Below are positions 1 to 7,801 of a stretch of DNA of 50,677 bases, piece by piece (positions within the stretch are counted from its first letter, which is position 1; every line of letters begins with the position of its first letter). The stretch comes from Planctomycetota bacterium (GTDB taxonomy: Bacteria > Planctomycetota > Phycisphaerae > Sedimentisphaerales > Anaerobacaceae): NCBI GenBank assembly GCA_023481165.1, contig JAMCWO010000094.1, positions 1 through 50,677 on the forward strand, read 5' to 3'. The notes under the pieces were generated by a model that worked only from the letters and a program-made list of their open reading frames with translations, searched no databases and had not been told where the DNA came from. The position numbers and the translations under genes were made by a program.

Positions 1-1
1 G

Positions 2-1564
2 GGCGATGTCCAGCGACTGCACGAATTGACCCAGACGGTGGCCGGCGGCGTGGCGGATGTCGTGCGGGAACAAGCCGCCCTGCGCGGTGCCATGCAGGAC
101 GGCACCAAGGCCGTGAGCGCGACCATCGAGGCCATGCAGCAGGGCCAGAGGACTCTCCAGAGGGAGATGGAGAAGAAGGTCACGGATGCCACCCAGCAGA
201 CGATGGCAGCTCTAACCGCCGCGGCGGGCGAGCAGACCGCGGCGCGCGAGACGGTTGGGCGCATAATGGAAGCAGTGACCAGCATCGTGGTCAGGCAGAC
301 CGCTCTCAGCGAGGCCGTGCAGGCCCACGAACAGGCCGGCGCCGCGGCAACCGCCACCCTGGCTGGTCGTCAGGAACAGTTGGCCGGCGACGTCCACCGG
401 CTTCACGAACTGACCCAGACGGTGGCCGGCGGCGTCGCGGATGTCGCGCGGGAACAGGCCGCCGTGCGCGGCGCTGTGCAGGACAGCACCAAGGTCCTGA
501 GCGCAACCACTGAGGCCGTTCAGCAGGACCACAGGACCCTCCAGACCAAGATGGAGAAGATGGTGGAGGCCACCCAGCAAACCACCGCCGCTCTGGCCGC
601 AACGGCTGGTGAGCAGACCGCGGTGCGTGAGACGGTTAAGCGTGTAATAGAGGAGGTGACTGGTGTCGGGGCCAGACAGACCGCCCTGCACGAGGCCGTG
701 CGGGCCCAGGGGCAGACCATCACCGGAACTGCCGTCGGGCTGACCGGTGCTCATGAACAGTTGGCCGGCGACGTCCGGCGACTTCACGAATTGACCCAGA
801 CGGTGGTGGGCAGCGTCGCGGATGTCGCGCGGGAACAGGCCGCGGTGCGTGGCGCCATGCAGGACAGCACCAAAGTCATGAACGCGACCATCGAGACCAT
901 TCAGCAGGGACTGAGCGCTCTCCAGACCGAAGTGGAGAAGATGGTGGAGACCACTACACGGACGATCGCGGCCCTGACCACAACGGTCACCGAGCAGACC
1001 ACCGGTCAAGAAATGACCAAGCGCATGATCGGCGAGTTGGCCAACGCCGCGATGGCCGCTCTGGCCGCGGGCCACGGGCGGTCGCCGGACAACATTCCGC
1101 AATTCCAAGCACCTGCGCAGACGATCGGAGATCTTGGTTCGCCGGACGTCCGGCCGCCTGTGCCGACCGAAGAAAGCAACACTCCGCAAAAGCTATCCGC
1201 CGCGAAGGCGATTATCCACGGAGAGCAGATCCGGTATGAGGTCGGCCCCGACCGGGACAACCTGGGATTCTGGACCAAGGCGAGCGACTGGGCGGAATGG
1301 GAGCTCGAGGTCAAGCGACCCGGCCGATTCCGCGTGACGGCCGAGATCGCCGCTTTGGCACCAGGCCGGTTCCAAGTGGCCTTGGGAGATCAGAAGTTCG
1401 ACGGAACTGCGCCGAACACGGGCGACTATGGCCGGTTCCAGAAAGTCGAGGTCGGCAGCGTGGAATTGACCTCTTCCGGCAAGACCAGCGTGGCGGTGCG
1501 GCCTATCCCCGAGGGCTGGCAGCCAATGAACCTCAAAGCGCTGGACTTGGTGCCACTAACCTGA
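2..1564 (+). CDS. Repetitive coiled-coil protein with C-terminal carbohydrate-binding-like domain (5' end outside window)
   Basis: The reading frame is open from the first bases and reads GDVQRLHE before the first in-frame TTG at 26, matching the interior repeat LAGDVHRLHE, so the true start lies upstream. About 350 residues consist of near-identical ~128-residue units rich in Ala, Gln, Glu and Thr (LTQTVAGGVADV, EQTAVRETV), predicted as a long alpha-helical coiled coil. The last ~120 residues form a beta-rich module (GFWTKASDWAEWELEV, PGRFRVTAEIA, ending LDLVPLT) that resembles carbohydrate-binding modules found at the ends of planctomycete secreted proteins. The helical repeat resembles a methyl-accepting or tape-measure-like rod, but no signalling motif is visible. 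Function is unknown; a surface or periplasmic rod presenting a sugar-binding tip is an inference. Confidence 0.75.
   Translation, partial: GDVQRLHELTQTVAGGVADVVREQAALRGAMQDGTKAVSATIEAMQQGQRTLQREMEKKVTDATQQTMAALTAAAGEQTAARETVGRIMEAVTSIVVRQTALSEAVQAHEQAGAAATATLAGRQEQLAGDVHRLHELTQTVAGGVADVAREQAAVRGAVQDSTKVLSATTEAVQQDHRTLQTKMEKMVEATQQTTAALAATAGEQTAVRETVKRVIEEVTGVGARQTALHEAVRAQGQTITGTAVGLTGAHEQLAGDVRRLHELTQTVVGSVADVAREQAAVRGAMQDSTKVMNATIETIQQGLSALQTEVEKMVETTTRTIAALTTTVTEQTTGQEMTKRMIGELANAAMAALAAGHGRSPDNIPQFQAPAQTIGDLGSPDVRPPVPTEESNTPQKLSAAKAIIHGEQIRYEVGPDRDNLGFWTKASDWAEWELEVKRPGRFRVTAEIAALAPGRFQVALGDQKFDGTAPNTGDYGRFQKVEVGSVELTSSGKTSVAVRPIPEGWQPMNLKALDLVPLT
26..1170 (+). repeat. Three tandem ~384-bp in-frame coding repeats
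   Basis: Units begin at 26, 410 and 791 with the same LTQTV motif, giving periods of 384 and 381 bp (128 and 127 codons). A partial unit precedes position 26. Conservation at DNA level (for example gatgtcgcgcgggaacaggc in units 2 and 3) indicates recent expansion or gene conversion. Confidence 0.85.
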
Positions 1565-1565
1565 G

Positions 1566-1668
1566 AGCCTCTAACAGGATGAACGCTTGGCCCCCTCCGT
1601 CAACCCCGCGCAGGCGGGAATGACAAGAAACAGCATCCTTCCTGTGGATTGTCATTGTGTTGGAGACT
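1566..1668. repeat. Dispersed palindromic repeat, family A copy 1
   Basis: It begins agcctctaaca and ends in the imperfect complement tgttggagactct, with a GC-rich cccgcgcaggcggg core followed by aatgacaagaaac. The same order of blocks occurs at 38121-38265. It directly follows the coiled-coil gene stop. Confidence 0.7.
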
Positions 1669-1825
1669 CTAAAGCCTGCGGCCTACCCCCTCCGACGGAC
1701 ATTTGCTGTTCCGGCCCCAAAAGAGCCCAGCAAATGGTGCTGGCACCGCTCAAAATGCAGGGACAGAGAGGAGCCCGGGCGGTGAACCGGAGCCTCGGAT
1801 TTTCGTAAAAAGGGGGAAATTCCTG

Positions 1826-1854
1826 TTGCATCGGGGCCGGAGGTGGAGTATACT
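1826..1854 (+). promoter_or_regulatory. Candidate sigma70 promoter for fusA
   Basis: TTGCAT (1826-1831), a 17-nt spacer, and TATACT (1849-1854). It lies ~275 bp before the EF-G start, with a hairpin-forming repeat in the implied leader. The 1564-2130 gap otherwise holds only repeats and no convincing gene. Confidence 0.4.
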
Positions 1855-1971
1855 TTTGGCTTCTCGCGTCTTCTGGTGCAGGACGGGGGGTTAGCGATCC
1901 GTTACTTGCCTCACCTGGAATCTACGATAGTGTTCGGAATCTACGGGAATTCACTATCGATAAGCGAGCAA

Positions 1972-2038
1972 CGTAGGGTGGGCTATGCCCACCAATTCCC
2001 ACCACGGGAATCAAGTGGTGAGCATAGCCCACCCTACG
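1972..2038. repeat. Intergenic inverted repeat (GTAGGGTGGGCTATGC type)
   Basis: The left arm cgtagggtgggctatgc pairs with the right arm gcatagcccaccctacg around a loop that itself contains ccaccacgggaat. Immediately left (1924-1959) is a second small inverted repeat, cgatagtg/cactatcg. The element lies ~90 bp before fusA and could form a strong hairpin in its leader transcript. Confidence 0.75.
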
Positions 2039-2129
2039 AATAGGACGGCCGTGCGGTTGTCCGGCTGGAGAATAGGTTGGGCAATTGTCTGGAGTCGGAT
2101 GTTGTCCTGACCGATAACGTGGAAGAATT

Positions 2130-4226
2130 ATGGAACGAATCAGCAAAATCAGGAATATCGGGATTTCGGCGCATATCGACTCGGGCAAGACCACCCTGAG
2201 CGAGCGCATTCTCTATTACTGCGGCCGGATTCATCGCATGCAGGAGGTCCACAACGGCAATGGCGAGGGCGGGGCCACGATGGACTTCATGGATCTGGAG
2301 CGGGAGCGCGGCATCACGATCAAGTCGGCGGCCACGCAGGTCGCCTGGCGCGGCCGGTGCATCAACCTGATCGACACGCCCGGCCACGTGGACTTCACCG
2401 TCGAGGTCGAACGCTCGCTCCGCGTGCTCGACGGCGCGATCATGATCCTGTGCGCCGTGGGCGGCGTGCAAAGCCAGTCGTTCACCGTCGATCAGCAGAT
2501 GAAGCGCTACCGCGTCCCGCGGATCGCCTTCATCAACAAGATGGATCGTGTCGGCGCCGACCCGGAGCGGGTCCACCGGGAACTGCGGGAGAAACTCGGC
2601 CTGAACGTTGTACCCATCCAATTGAATATGGGCGTCGCCGAGAGCTTCCAGGGCGTGATCGACCTGATCACGATGGAGGCGGTGGCTTTCGCGGGCGACG
2701 ACGGCGAGGAGGTCGTTCGCGCGTCTATTCCGCACGAGTACGCCGCCGCGGCCGAGAAGGCCCGACAGGAGATGCTCGAAGCCCTGAGCATGTACGATGA
2801 CGAGATGATGGTGCGGCTCCTCGAAGAGCAGCCCGTCACCGAGGAGATGATCCGCCGGACGATTCGCGAGGCGACGATCAACCGCGACATCGTGCCCCTG
2901 ATGATGGGCTCGGCCTTCAAGAATAAGGGCGTGCAGCCCTTGCTCGACGCCGTGTGCGATTACCTGCCCAGTCCGCTGGACCGCTCATCCTTCGCTCGCG
3001 ACCATAACAACGCCGGCACGGAGACGCCGCTGGCCGCCGACCCGGACGCCCCGCTGGTGGCGATGGTCTACAAGATCACCGATGAGCCGTTCGGGCAGTT
3101 GAGCTACGTCCGCGTCTACCAGGGCCGGCTCGTCAAAGGCGGGCAGTACCGCAACGCCCGCACGAATCGCACGCTGCGCATCGGGCGGATCGTCCGCATG
3201 CACGCGAACAACCGCCAGGACATTACCGACGCCGGACCGGGGGACATTGTCGCCCTGCTGGCGGTCGAGTGCGCCAATGGCGACACGCTCTGCGGCGAGG
3301 GCATCAACTACTCGCTCGAGAGCATCTACGTGGCCCGTCCCGTGATCAGCCTGTCCGTCACGCCCGCCAGCAACGCCGACCAGGAGCGGATGGCCAAGGC
3401 TCTCAGCCGGTTCATGAAAGAGGACCCGACCTTCCGCGTCTCGACCGATCCGCAGACCAGCGAGACCATCATCGCCGGTATGGGCGAGCTGCACCTCGAT
3501 ATCTACATCGAGCGGATGCGCCGCGAGTACCGGGCCAACGTCACCGTCGGCGCCCCGAGTGTCAGCTACCGCGAGGCCCCCACCGCCGAGGCCGAGTTCG
3601 ACTATCGCCACAAGAAGCAGACCGGCGGCGCGGGCCAATTCGCGCACGTCGTCGGCCGGTTGATTCCCCTGCCGCCGGGTTATGAGACGCCTTACGAGTT
3701 CGAGGACAACATCACCAGCGGACGCATCCCCGGCGAGTATATCCCGGCGGTCAACCGGGGCTTCCAGGCGGCGATGAAGAAAGGACCGCTGGCCGGCTAT
3801 GAGGTCGTCGGCTGCAAGCTGTGCCTCGACGACGGCTCGTATCACCCGGTCGATTCCAGCGAAATGGCCTTCCGCATCGCGGCCCGCGACGCCTTTGCCG
3901 AGGTGTTCCGCAAGGCCAAGCCCTGCCTGATGGAGCCGATCATGAAAGTCGAGGTCGAGATGCCGCGCGAATACCAGGGCGCGATCGTGGGCGACCTGAA
4001 CAGCCGCCGGGGCATCATCCATGAGACCGAAGCCCGCGGCACCTTTGCCGTCGTGCGGGCCCAGGTCCCGCTGGCCAGCATGTTCGGCTATGCCACAGTC
4101 GTCCGCGGCCTGAGCAAGGGCATGGCGACCTTCTCAATGGAAATGTCCCACTACGCCCGCGTCCCCACCAAACTCGCCGAGGAGATCGTCACCCAACGCC
4201 GCGAAAAACAGGCCGCCCGGAAGTAG
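2130..4226 (+). CDS. fusA: Elongation factor G (translation GTPase)
   Basis: The 698-residue product is the full length expected of EF-G, the cytoplasmic GTPase that drives ribosomal translocation and, with RRF, ribosome recycling. The G1 loop AHIDSGKTT is at residues 14-22, followed by the switch region RERGITIKSAA, G3 DTPGHVD and G4 NKMD. Domains II to V follow (FGQLSYVRVYQG; GMGELHLDIYIERM; YDYRHKKQTGGAGQ-like block; C-terminal MFGYATVVRGLSKG). The Ser in AHIDSGKTT replaces the Ala usual in canonical EF-G and is typical of the mitochondrial-EFG1/spdEFG-like branch also known from planctomycetes and spirochaetes. The gene stands alone, not in a str operon, which suits a second or specialised EF-G copy. 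Function is secure; the paralogue class is inferred. Confidence 0.95.
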   Translation: MERISKIRNIGISAHIDSGKTTLSERILYYCGRIHRMQEVHNGNGEGGATMDFMDLERERGITIKSAATQVAWRGRCINLIDTPGHVDFTVEVERSLRVLDGAIMILCAVGGVQSQSFTVDQQMKRYRVPRIAFINKMDRVGADPERVHRELREKLGLNVVPIQLNMGVAESFQGVIDLITMEAVAFAGDDGEEVVRASIPHEYAAAAEKARQEMLEALSMYDDEMMVRLLEEQPVTEEMIRRTIREATINRDIVPLMMGSAFKNKGVQPLLDAVCDYLPSPLDRSSFARDHNNAGTETPLAADPDAPLVAMVYKITDEPFGQLSYVRVYQGRLVKGGQYRNARTNRTLRIGRIVRMHANNRQDITDAGPGDIVALLAVECANGDTLCGEGINYSLESIYVARPVISLSVTPASNADQERMAKALSRFMKEDPTFRVSTDPQTSETIIAGMGELHLDIYIERMRREYRANVTVGAPSVSYREAPTAEAEFDYRHKKQTGGAGQFAHVVGRLIPLPPGYETPYEFEDNITSGRIPGEYIPAVNRGFQAAMKKGPLAGYEVVGCKLCLDDGSYHPVDSSEMAFRIAARDAFAEVFRKAKPCLMEPIMKVEVEMPREYQGAIVGDLNSRRGIIHETEARGTFAVVRAQVPLASMFGYATVVRGLSKGMATFSMEMSHYARVPTKLAEEIVTQRREKQAARK

Positions 4227-4293
4227 CCGGCTCGTTCATCCTGATCCGATGAAGAAGGTATGCAGGCCATGCCGCCACAGCCGCGCGCCGGTC

Positions 4294-4551
4294 CTACTTA
4301 TCCTTCCAATTCCACCACTTCAGCAACTCGGGGTCCGGGTTGTTCGTGGACGCGTAGTACACCGCCCAACGGAACACGTACAGCATGCAGCGATCCACGG
4401 GCGAAGCCCGGAAACGGCAGAGCCTCCGGTAGAGCTTCTCCGGGTCTTTTCCTTTGAGCTGACGGACGGAAGTAATGCCAAGCAGCCTCAGGTCTGCCGC
4501 GATGGATTTCCCGACGCCGGGAATCTGTTCGAGTTCCTCGCGAGTTGTCAT
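4294..4551 (-). CDS. Cdd1-type helix-hairpin-helix protein ('pathogenicity locus' family)
   Basis: An 85-residue protein. It has an N-terminal HhH motif (LEQIPGVGKSIAADLRLLGI) and the conserved C-terminal block of the Cdd1 family (DPEKLYRRLC, DRCMLYVFRWAVYYA, LLKWWNWKD). Its length is typical for the family. HhH proteins of this kind are thought to bind DNA without sequence specificity; no reaction has been established. It sits just downstream of the VOC and AraC remnants on the same strand, 14 bp from the VOC fragment, so it may have formed the end of that transcription unit. Confidence 0.8.
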   Translation of the reverse strand: MTTREELEQIPGVGKSIAADLRLLGITSVRQLKGKDPEKLYRRLCRFRASPVDRCMLYVFRWAVYYASTNNPDPELLKWWNWKDK

Positions 4552-4565
4552 ACCGCCACCTCCCG

Positions 4566-4880
4566 CTATCGACTGGCAAACATGAGCACGTACCCGTGGC
4601 CGTCGCGGACATAGAATTCCTCCGCACCATAGAAAGTCGTGTGCAGATCCTTGAGGATCGTAACCCGATCCTTGACCTGTTCATAGAGTTCTCTGGCGCT
4701 GGCGACCTGGATGTAGAGAGTAACGGCCCCACCCACCGGCCGCTTCCGGAATTCCGGCAACCCGCCGGAAAGGCTCTTCTGCGATTGGAGCATCAGTTCC
4801 ACCTCGTCCCGCTTGACGTCAGCGCTCGGGGTGTCTGAGGACAGTTGACGGGCTCGACCCGTAGAAGCGCTGGAAACCAT
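4566..4880 (-). pseudogene. Truncated glyoxalase/bleomycin-resistance (VOC) protein
   Basis: Residues ~20-104 match the second half of small VOC-superfamily proteins (DEVELMLQSQKSL, GGAVTLYIQVASARELYEQV, LHTTFYGAEEFYVRDGHGY), which bind a metal in a beta-alpha-beta-beta-beta fold. The first half, with the N-terminal metal ligand, is missing. Instead the open frame begins inside the 3' end of the AraC remnant with unrelated residues (about 20 codons). A one-module remnant cannot build the usual two-module site, so it is probably nonfunctional. VOC genes paired with AraC-type regulators are common, so this looks like the decayed target of the neighbouring regulator. Confidence 0.7.
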
Positions 4881-5621
4881 GGATGAAGTGGGCCTGATCG
4901 TAGTACCCTGCTTCCAGGGCCACGTCCAGCAAATCCGGCCGAGATGGACGGCCCAACACGCGCAGGGCGTTGTTGAACTGCACGATTTCGCAGAACATCT
5001 TGGGACCGACGCCCACCCCTTCGTGAAACACCCTGCGCAAGCGGCGCGGACTCCAGCCGGCGAGGCGGGCCAGGGACTCGATCCGGGCGCTTCCGCGACA
5101 GGCAGACACGGTCCTCAATACGTCCGTCAAGATCGGGTCCTGTTTCTCGGATAGAAGCTGCTCTTCGAGGGCACCTTCAAGCACCGCGAGGCGTGCCGGG
5201 ACGGTCAGGGTATTGGTCACCCTCTCGGCCAAGGTGGACGTCGGGAAAAGGCTGTCCAACGGACGATGCGATCCGTCAATTCGTCGGCCGGGGTCCGGAA
5301 GAAATGTCCGAAACCTCCAGGCGCGAACCGAACCCCGAGATACTCCGCGTGGGCGGTCAGATCCTCGAAGATCGGTCGGGTCATGGTGCCGACGACAAAC
5401 GCTCGAAACTCCTCGGTTGGACTGTGGCGGACGAAGAGGATGTCGATACAGCCATCCGGTATTACGCGCTGCCGTCGGCATGTGCCGGGCTCACCGGCTG
5501 CCTGAAGGGTCCAACAGTTGCGGACAAAGGGACTCAGACGCGGCCCGGACCGATACCGGCCCAACGGGGATTGCTTGCGCTGCCTTGGGTCGATCTCTCT
5601 GGTACCGCTCATGCCGGACAT
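4819..5621 (-). pseudogene. AraC-family transcriptional regulator with DUF6597-like sensor domain, frameshifted
   Basis: Two overlapping frames together encode one regulator. The upstream frame (5217-5621) gives an N-terminal sensor domain (RRQRVIPDGCIDILF, FAPGGFGHFFRTPADEL). The downstream frame (to 4819) gives a helix-turn-helix_18 domain (RIESLARLAGWSPRRLRRVF, ALEAGYYDQAHFIHGFQRFY). The join falls at the homopolymeric GGGAAAAGG run at 5243-5251, where one added or lost base restores TDRIVRWTAF to PTSTLAERV. This is either a genuine frameshift or a sequencing indel. An intact protein would be ~265 residues, typical of the family. It would bind DNA near its own gene or the adjacent VOC gene. 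Confidence 0.75.
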
Positions 5622-5633
5622 TAACCTATCCGA

Positions 5634-6617
5634 TCAGGATGCGATCAAGCCCCACAAGCGGTTGAGCGATTCGACGGTCGTCTGCACGATGGCCGCCTGG
5701 TCCATCTTCCGTAGCTCCTGGTCGAAGGGCTCGCACTCAACGGGGCCATCGTAGCCGATCTTCACCAGCGTATTGATGAATCCCTTGAGATCGATCACGT
5801 TGGTGGTCGCGGGCAGCTTGCGCCGGTTGTCCATCTGCTGATCGACCGCCACGCCGGAGGGAGCATCGTTGACATGGACGTGGACGATGTCCTTATTGGA
5901 CAGCCGTTCGAGTTCCGGCACCGTCCCGTGCGAGGTGTACCAGTGCCAGCTATCGAGCAGCAGGCCCACGTTGCCCGTGCCGATCGCCTCAACCAGTTCC
6001 ATCATGTCCACCTGCGTGCAGGCGAAGGGGAAGCGGAACCGCTCGCGGGACGTATGCGGCCCGACGAATTCCAGGCCCAGGCGCAGGTCGTTGTCTTTAA
6101 GCACCTTCGCCGTCTCGCGGAACCGCGTCTCAAGAATCTTGAAGTGCTGCAAATACGTCAGCTCATTGCTGCCCGGCAGAATCCAGGTCGCCACGCGCGT
6201 CACGCCCAATTGTTTCAGCAGCACCGCCCGCCTGGGTAACTGCGCCATGTCCTTCTGAAACTGTGCGTCATCCCGGCGGAACTCGACCGGCAACCCAGCG
6301 GCCCCGTACCGAATCCCCTTCTGCTTCATCAGCGCCACCCACTCGCCGATCTCGCTGGCCGACTTGTTCGCAGACTCCCCTTCCGAGGGCGCGATCCCGC
6401 CAAACCCATACTTGACGGCGTATTCCAGCGCCTGCGGCTGATTCGCCTTGACCCCAATATGCCCCGGCGCAAAGTTCTTGAAGAACTTGACCCCGCCCGT
6501 CCCCTGCCCCGCCGCAACGGACGACCCTCCGAAGGGAACTGCTGCCGCTGCCATCGTAATCTTGCAGAACGCTCGCCGCGACATTGCATCAGATGATTGT
6601 TGAGTCTCGTGGGCCAT
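5634..6617 (-). CDS. TAT-exported sugar phosphate isomerase/epimerase-like TIM-barrel protein
   Basis: The 327-residue protein carries a TAT-type leader (SRRAFCKITMAAAAVPFGG). An AP-endonuclease-2/xylose-isomerase-like TIM barrel follows, with the family landmarks LGLEFVGPHTSRE, VGLLLDSWHWYTS, HVHVNDAP and GYDGPVECEPFD, which supply acidic and histidine metal ligands. Start chosen at the ATG at 6617 (MAHETQ) because GGAG lies 8 nt upstream; the ATG two codons earlier is too close to it. Homologues isomerise or epimerise sugars or inositols, often beside Gfo/Idh/MocA oxidoreductases as in this window. The substrate cannot be read from sequence. Confidence 0.85.
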   Translation of the reverse strand: MAHETQQSSDAMSRRAFCKITMAAAAVPFGGSSVAAGQGTGGVKFFKNFAPGHIGVKANQPQALEYAVKYGFGGIAPSEGESANKSASEIGEWVALMKQKGIRYGAAGLPVEFRRDDAQFQKDMAQLPRRAVLLKQLGVTRVATWILPGSNELTYLQHFKILETRFRETAKVLKDNDLRLGLEFVGPHTSRERFRFPFACTQVDMMELVEAIGTGNVGLLLDSWHWYTSHGTVPELERLSNKDIVHVHVNDAPSGVAVDQQMDNRRKLPATTNVIDLKGFINTLVKIGYDGPVECEPFDQELRKMDQAAIVQTTVESLNRLWGLIAS

Positions 6618-6777
6618 GGTCATTTCTCCAATCCCATTCTGAATTCGACGACGAAAGCTTCGTTTTTGCATCAGACCGGCAGGGGAAGTATAGCCGGGAA
6701 CGGGACGCCCGTCAAACACGTCTGGGTCGGGGACGAACCCGTTCGAGACGGGAAGAGCAGATGGGTATCCGGTATTC

Positions 6778-7656
6778 CTATTCGCTCTTGGATTTGAGCT
6801 CGATCTTGCCTTCGCGGACGCGGATATCGTAGGTGGGTTCGGGGTAGAGGGACGGGCTGTGGACGACGCTGCCGTCACGCAGATCGTAGACCGATTGGTG
6901 CAGAGGACAGGTCACATGAGCGTCCTCGAACGTCCCTTCGTCCAAGGCTCCCGCGGCGTGGCCGCAGACCGCGCCCATCGCGTGGATTACGCCCCGGTGG
7001 CGGTAGAGCAGAATCGGCGCTCCCATCACCTCGACCCGCATCGGCTGACCTTCCGGCAGTTCATTCTCGTTGAGGACCGGCTGCCAATCCTGCGGACCAG
7101 CGGGCTTACGGGTCCGGTTGACGCCCACCTTGTATCGGTAGACCATCTCACCACCCAGCCAGGCGGAGGCAAGCAGACCGCCCGTCGCGACGGCCGACAG
7201 GAGCACGCCGAGCGGGCGCAGGCCAGACTTGCGGGCGCCTGCCGACAGCAGGTTGCACACGAAGCCGCACGCGTTGAGCAATCCGTGCGTGGCACCGCTG
7301 GCCATCGCCTCCTCCGGGATCGTCGTAAAGTCCGCCAGTCCGCTCAGCGCCGTCGGCACGGCAGTGGCATTGCCCACATCGATCAGCCGGTCGGCACACT
7401 TTTCGACTCCCTCGTGCCGGAGGGCCAAGCCGATGCAGTCCAGGACCGAGCCCAGGAACCACGCTCCGACCGTGGCATCGGTCAAGGCGACATGCAGCGG
7501 ATGCTGCAACCACCGGCCGTGCAGGAAGTCGGCGACTTGGCGCGCGGGCCGACCGCCTTGGAGCACCTCCTCGTGAAGGCCCCGGGCGACGCGATGCGCC
7601 TGCTCCTGCAATTCGGGAATCTTCCGCAACGCGCGTTCGGAATCCAAGCCGGCCAT
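6778..7656 (-). CDS. DUF2231 membrane domain fused to a Rieske [2Fe-2S] domain
   Basis: A 292-residue protein. Residues ~45-170 form a DUF2231-type four-helix membrane domain (PLHVALTDATVGAWFLGSVL, PEEAMASGATHGLLNACGF, GLLASAWLGGEMVYRYKVGV). Residues ~190-290 form a Rieske domain with the two cluster-binding boxes CGHAAG and CPLHQSVYD, giving the two Cys and two His ligands. The layout predicts a membrane-bound electron-transfer protein, but its redox partner is not encoded nearby. Start 7656 is preferred because AAAGGG sits 6 nt upstream; the ATG at 7662 abuts it. It lies in a run of same-strand genes without tight coupling. Confidence 0.85.
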   Translation of the reverse strand: MAGLDSERALRKIPELQEQAHRVARGLHEEVLQGGRPARQVADFLHGRWLQHPLHVALTDATVGAWFLGSVLDCIGLALRHEGVEKCADRLIDVGNATAVPTALSGLADFTTIPEEAMASGATHGLLNACGFVCNLLSAGARKSGLRPLGVLLSAVATGGLLASAWLGGEMVYRYKVGVNRTRKPAGPQDWQPVLNENELPEGQPMRVEVMGAPILLYRHRGVIHAMGAVCGHAAGALDEGTFEDAHVTCPLHQSVYDLRDGSVVHSPSLYPEPTYDIRVREGKIELKSKSE

Positions 7657-7801
7657 AGGCATCCCTTTCCGGCCACACACGGCCTACCCTGCCCGAAACC
7701 GGTCAAGAGGGAAATAGGCTTTTGCCTGTGTTGCGCCCGGGATAATCACCGGCCGGCCTCGCGGTACTCGCCCGTCTTCTGGACTACCCACGCCTGATTT
7801 G

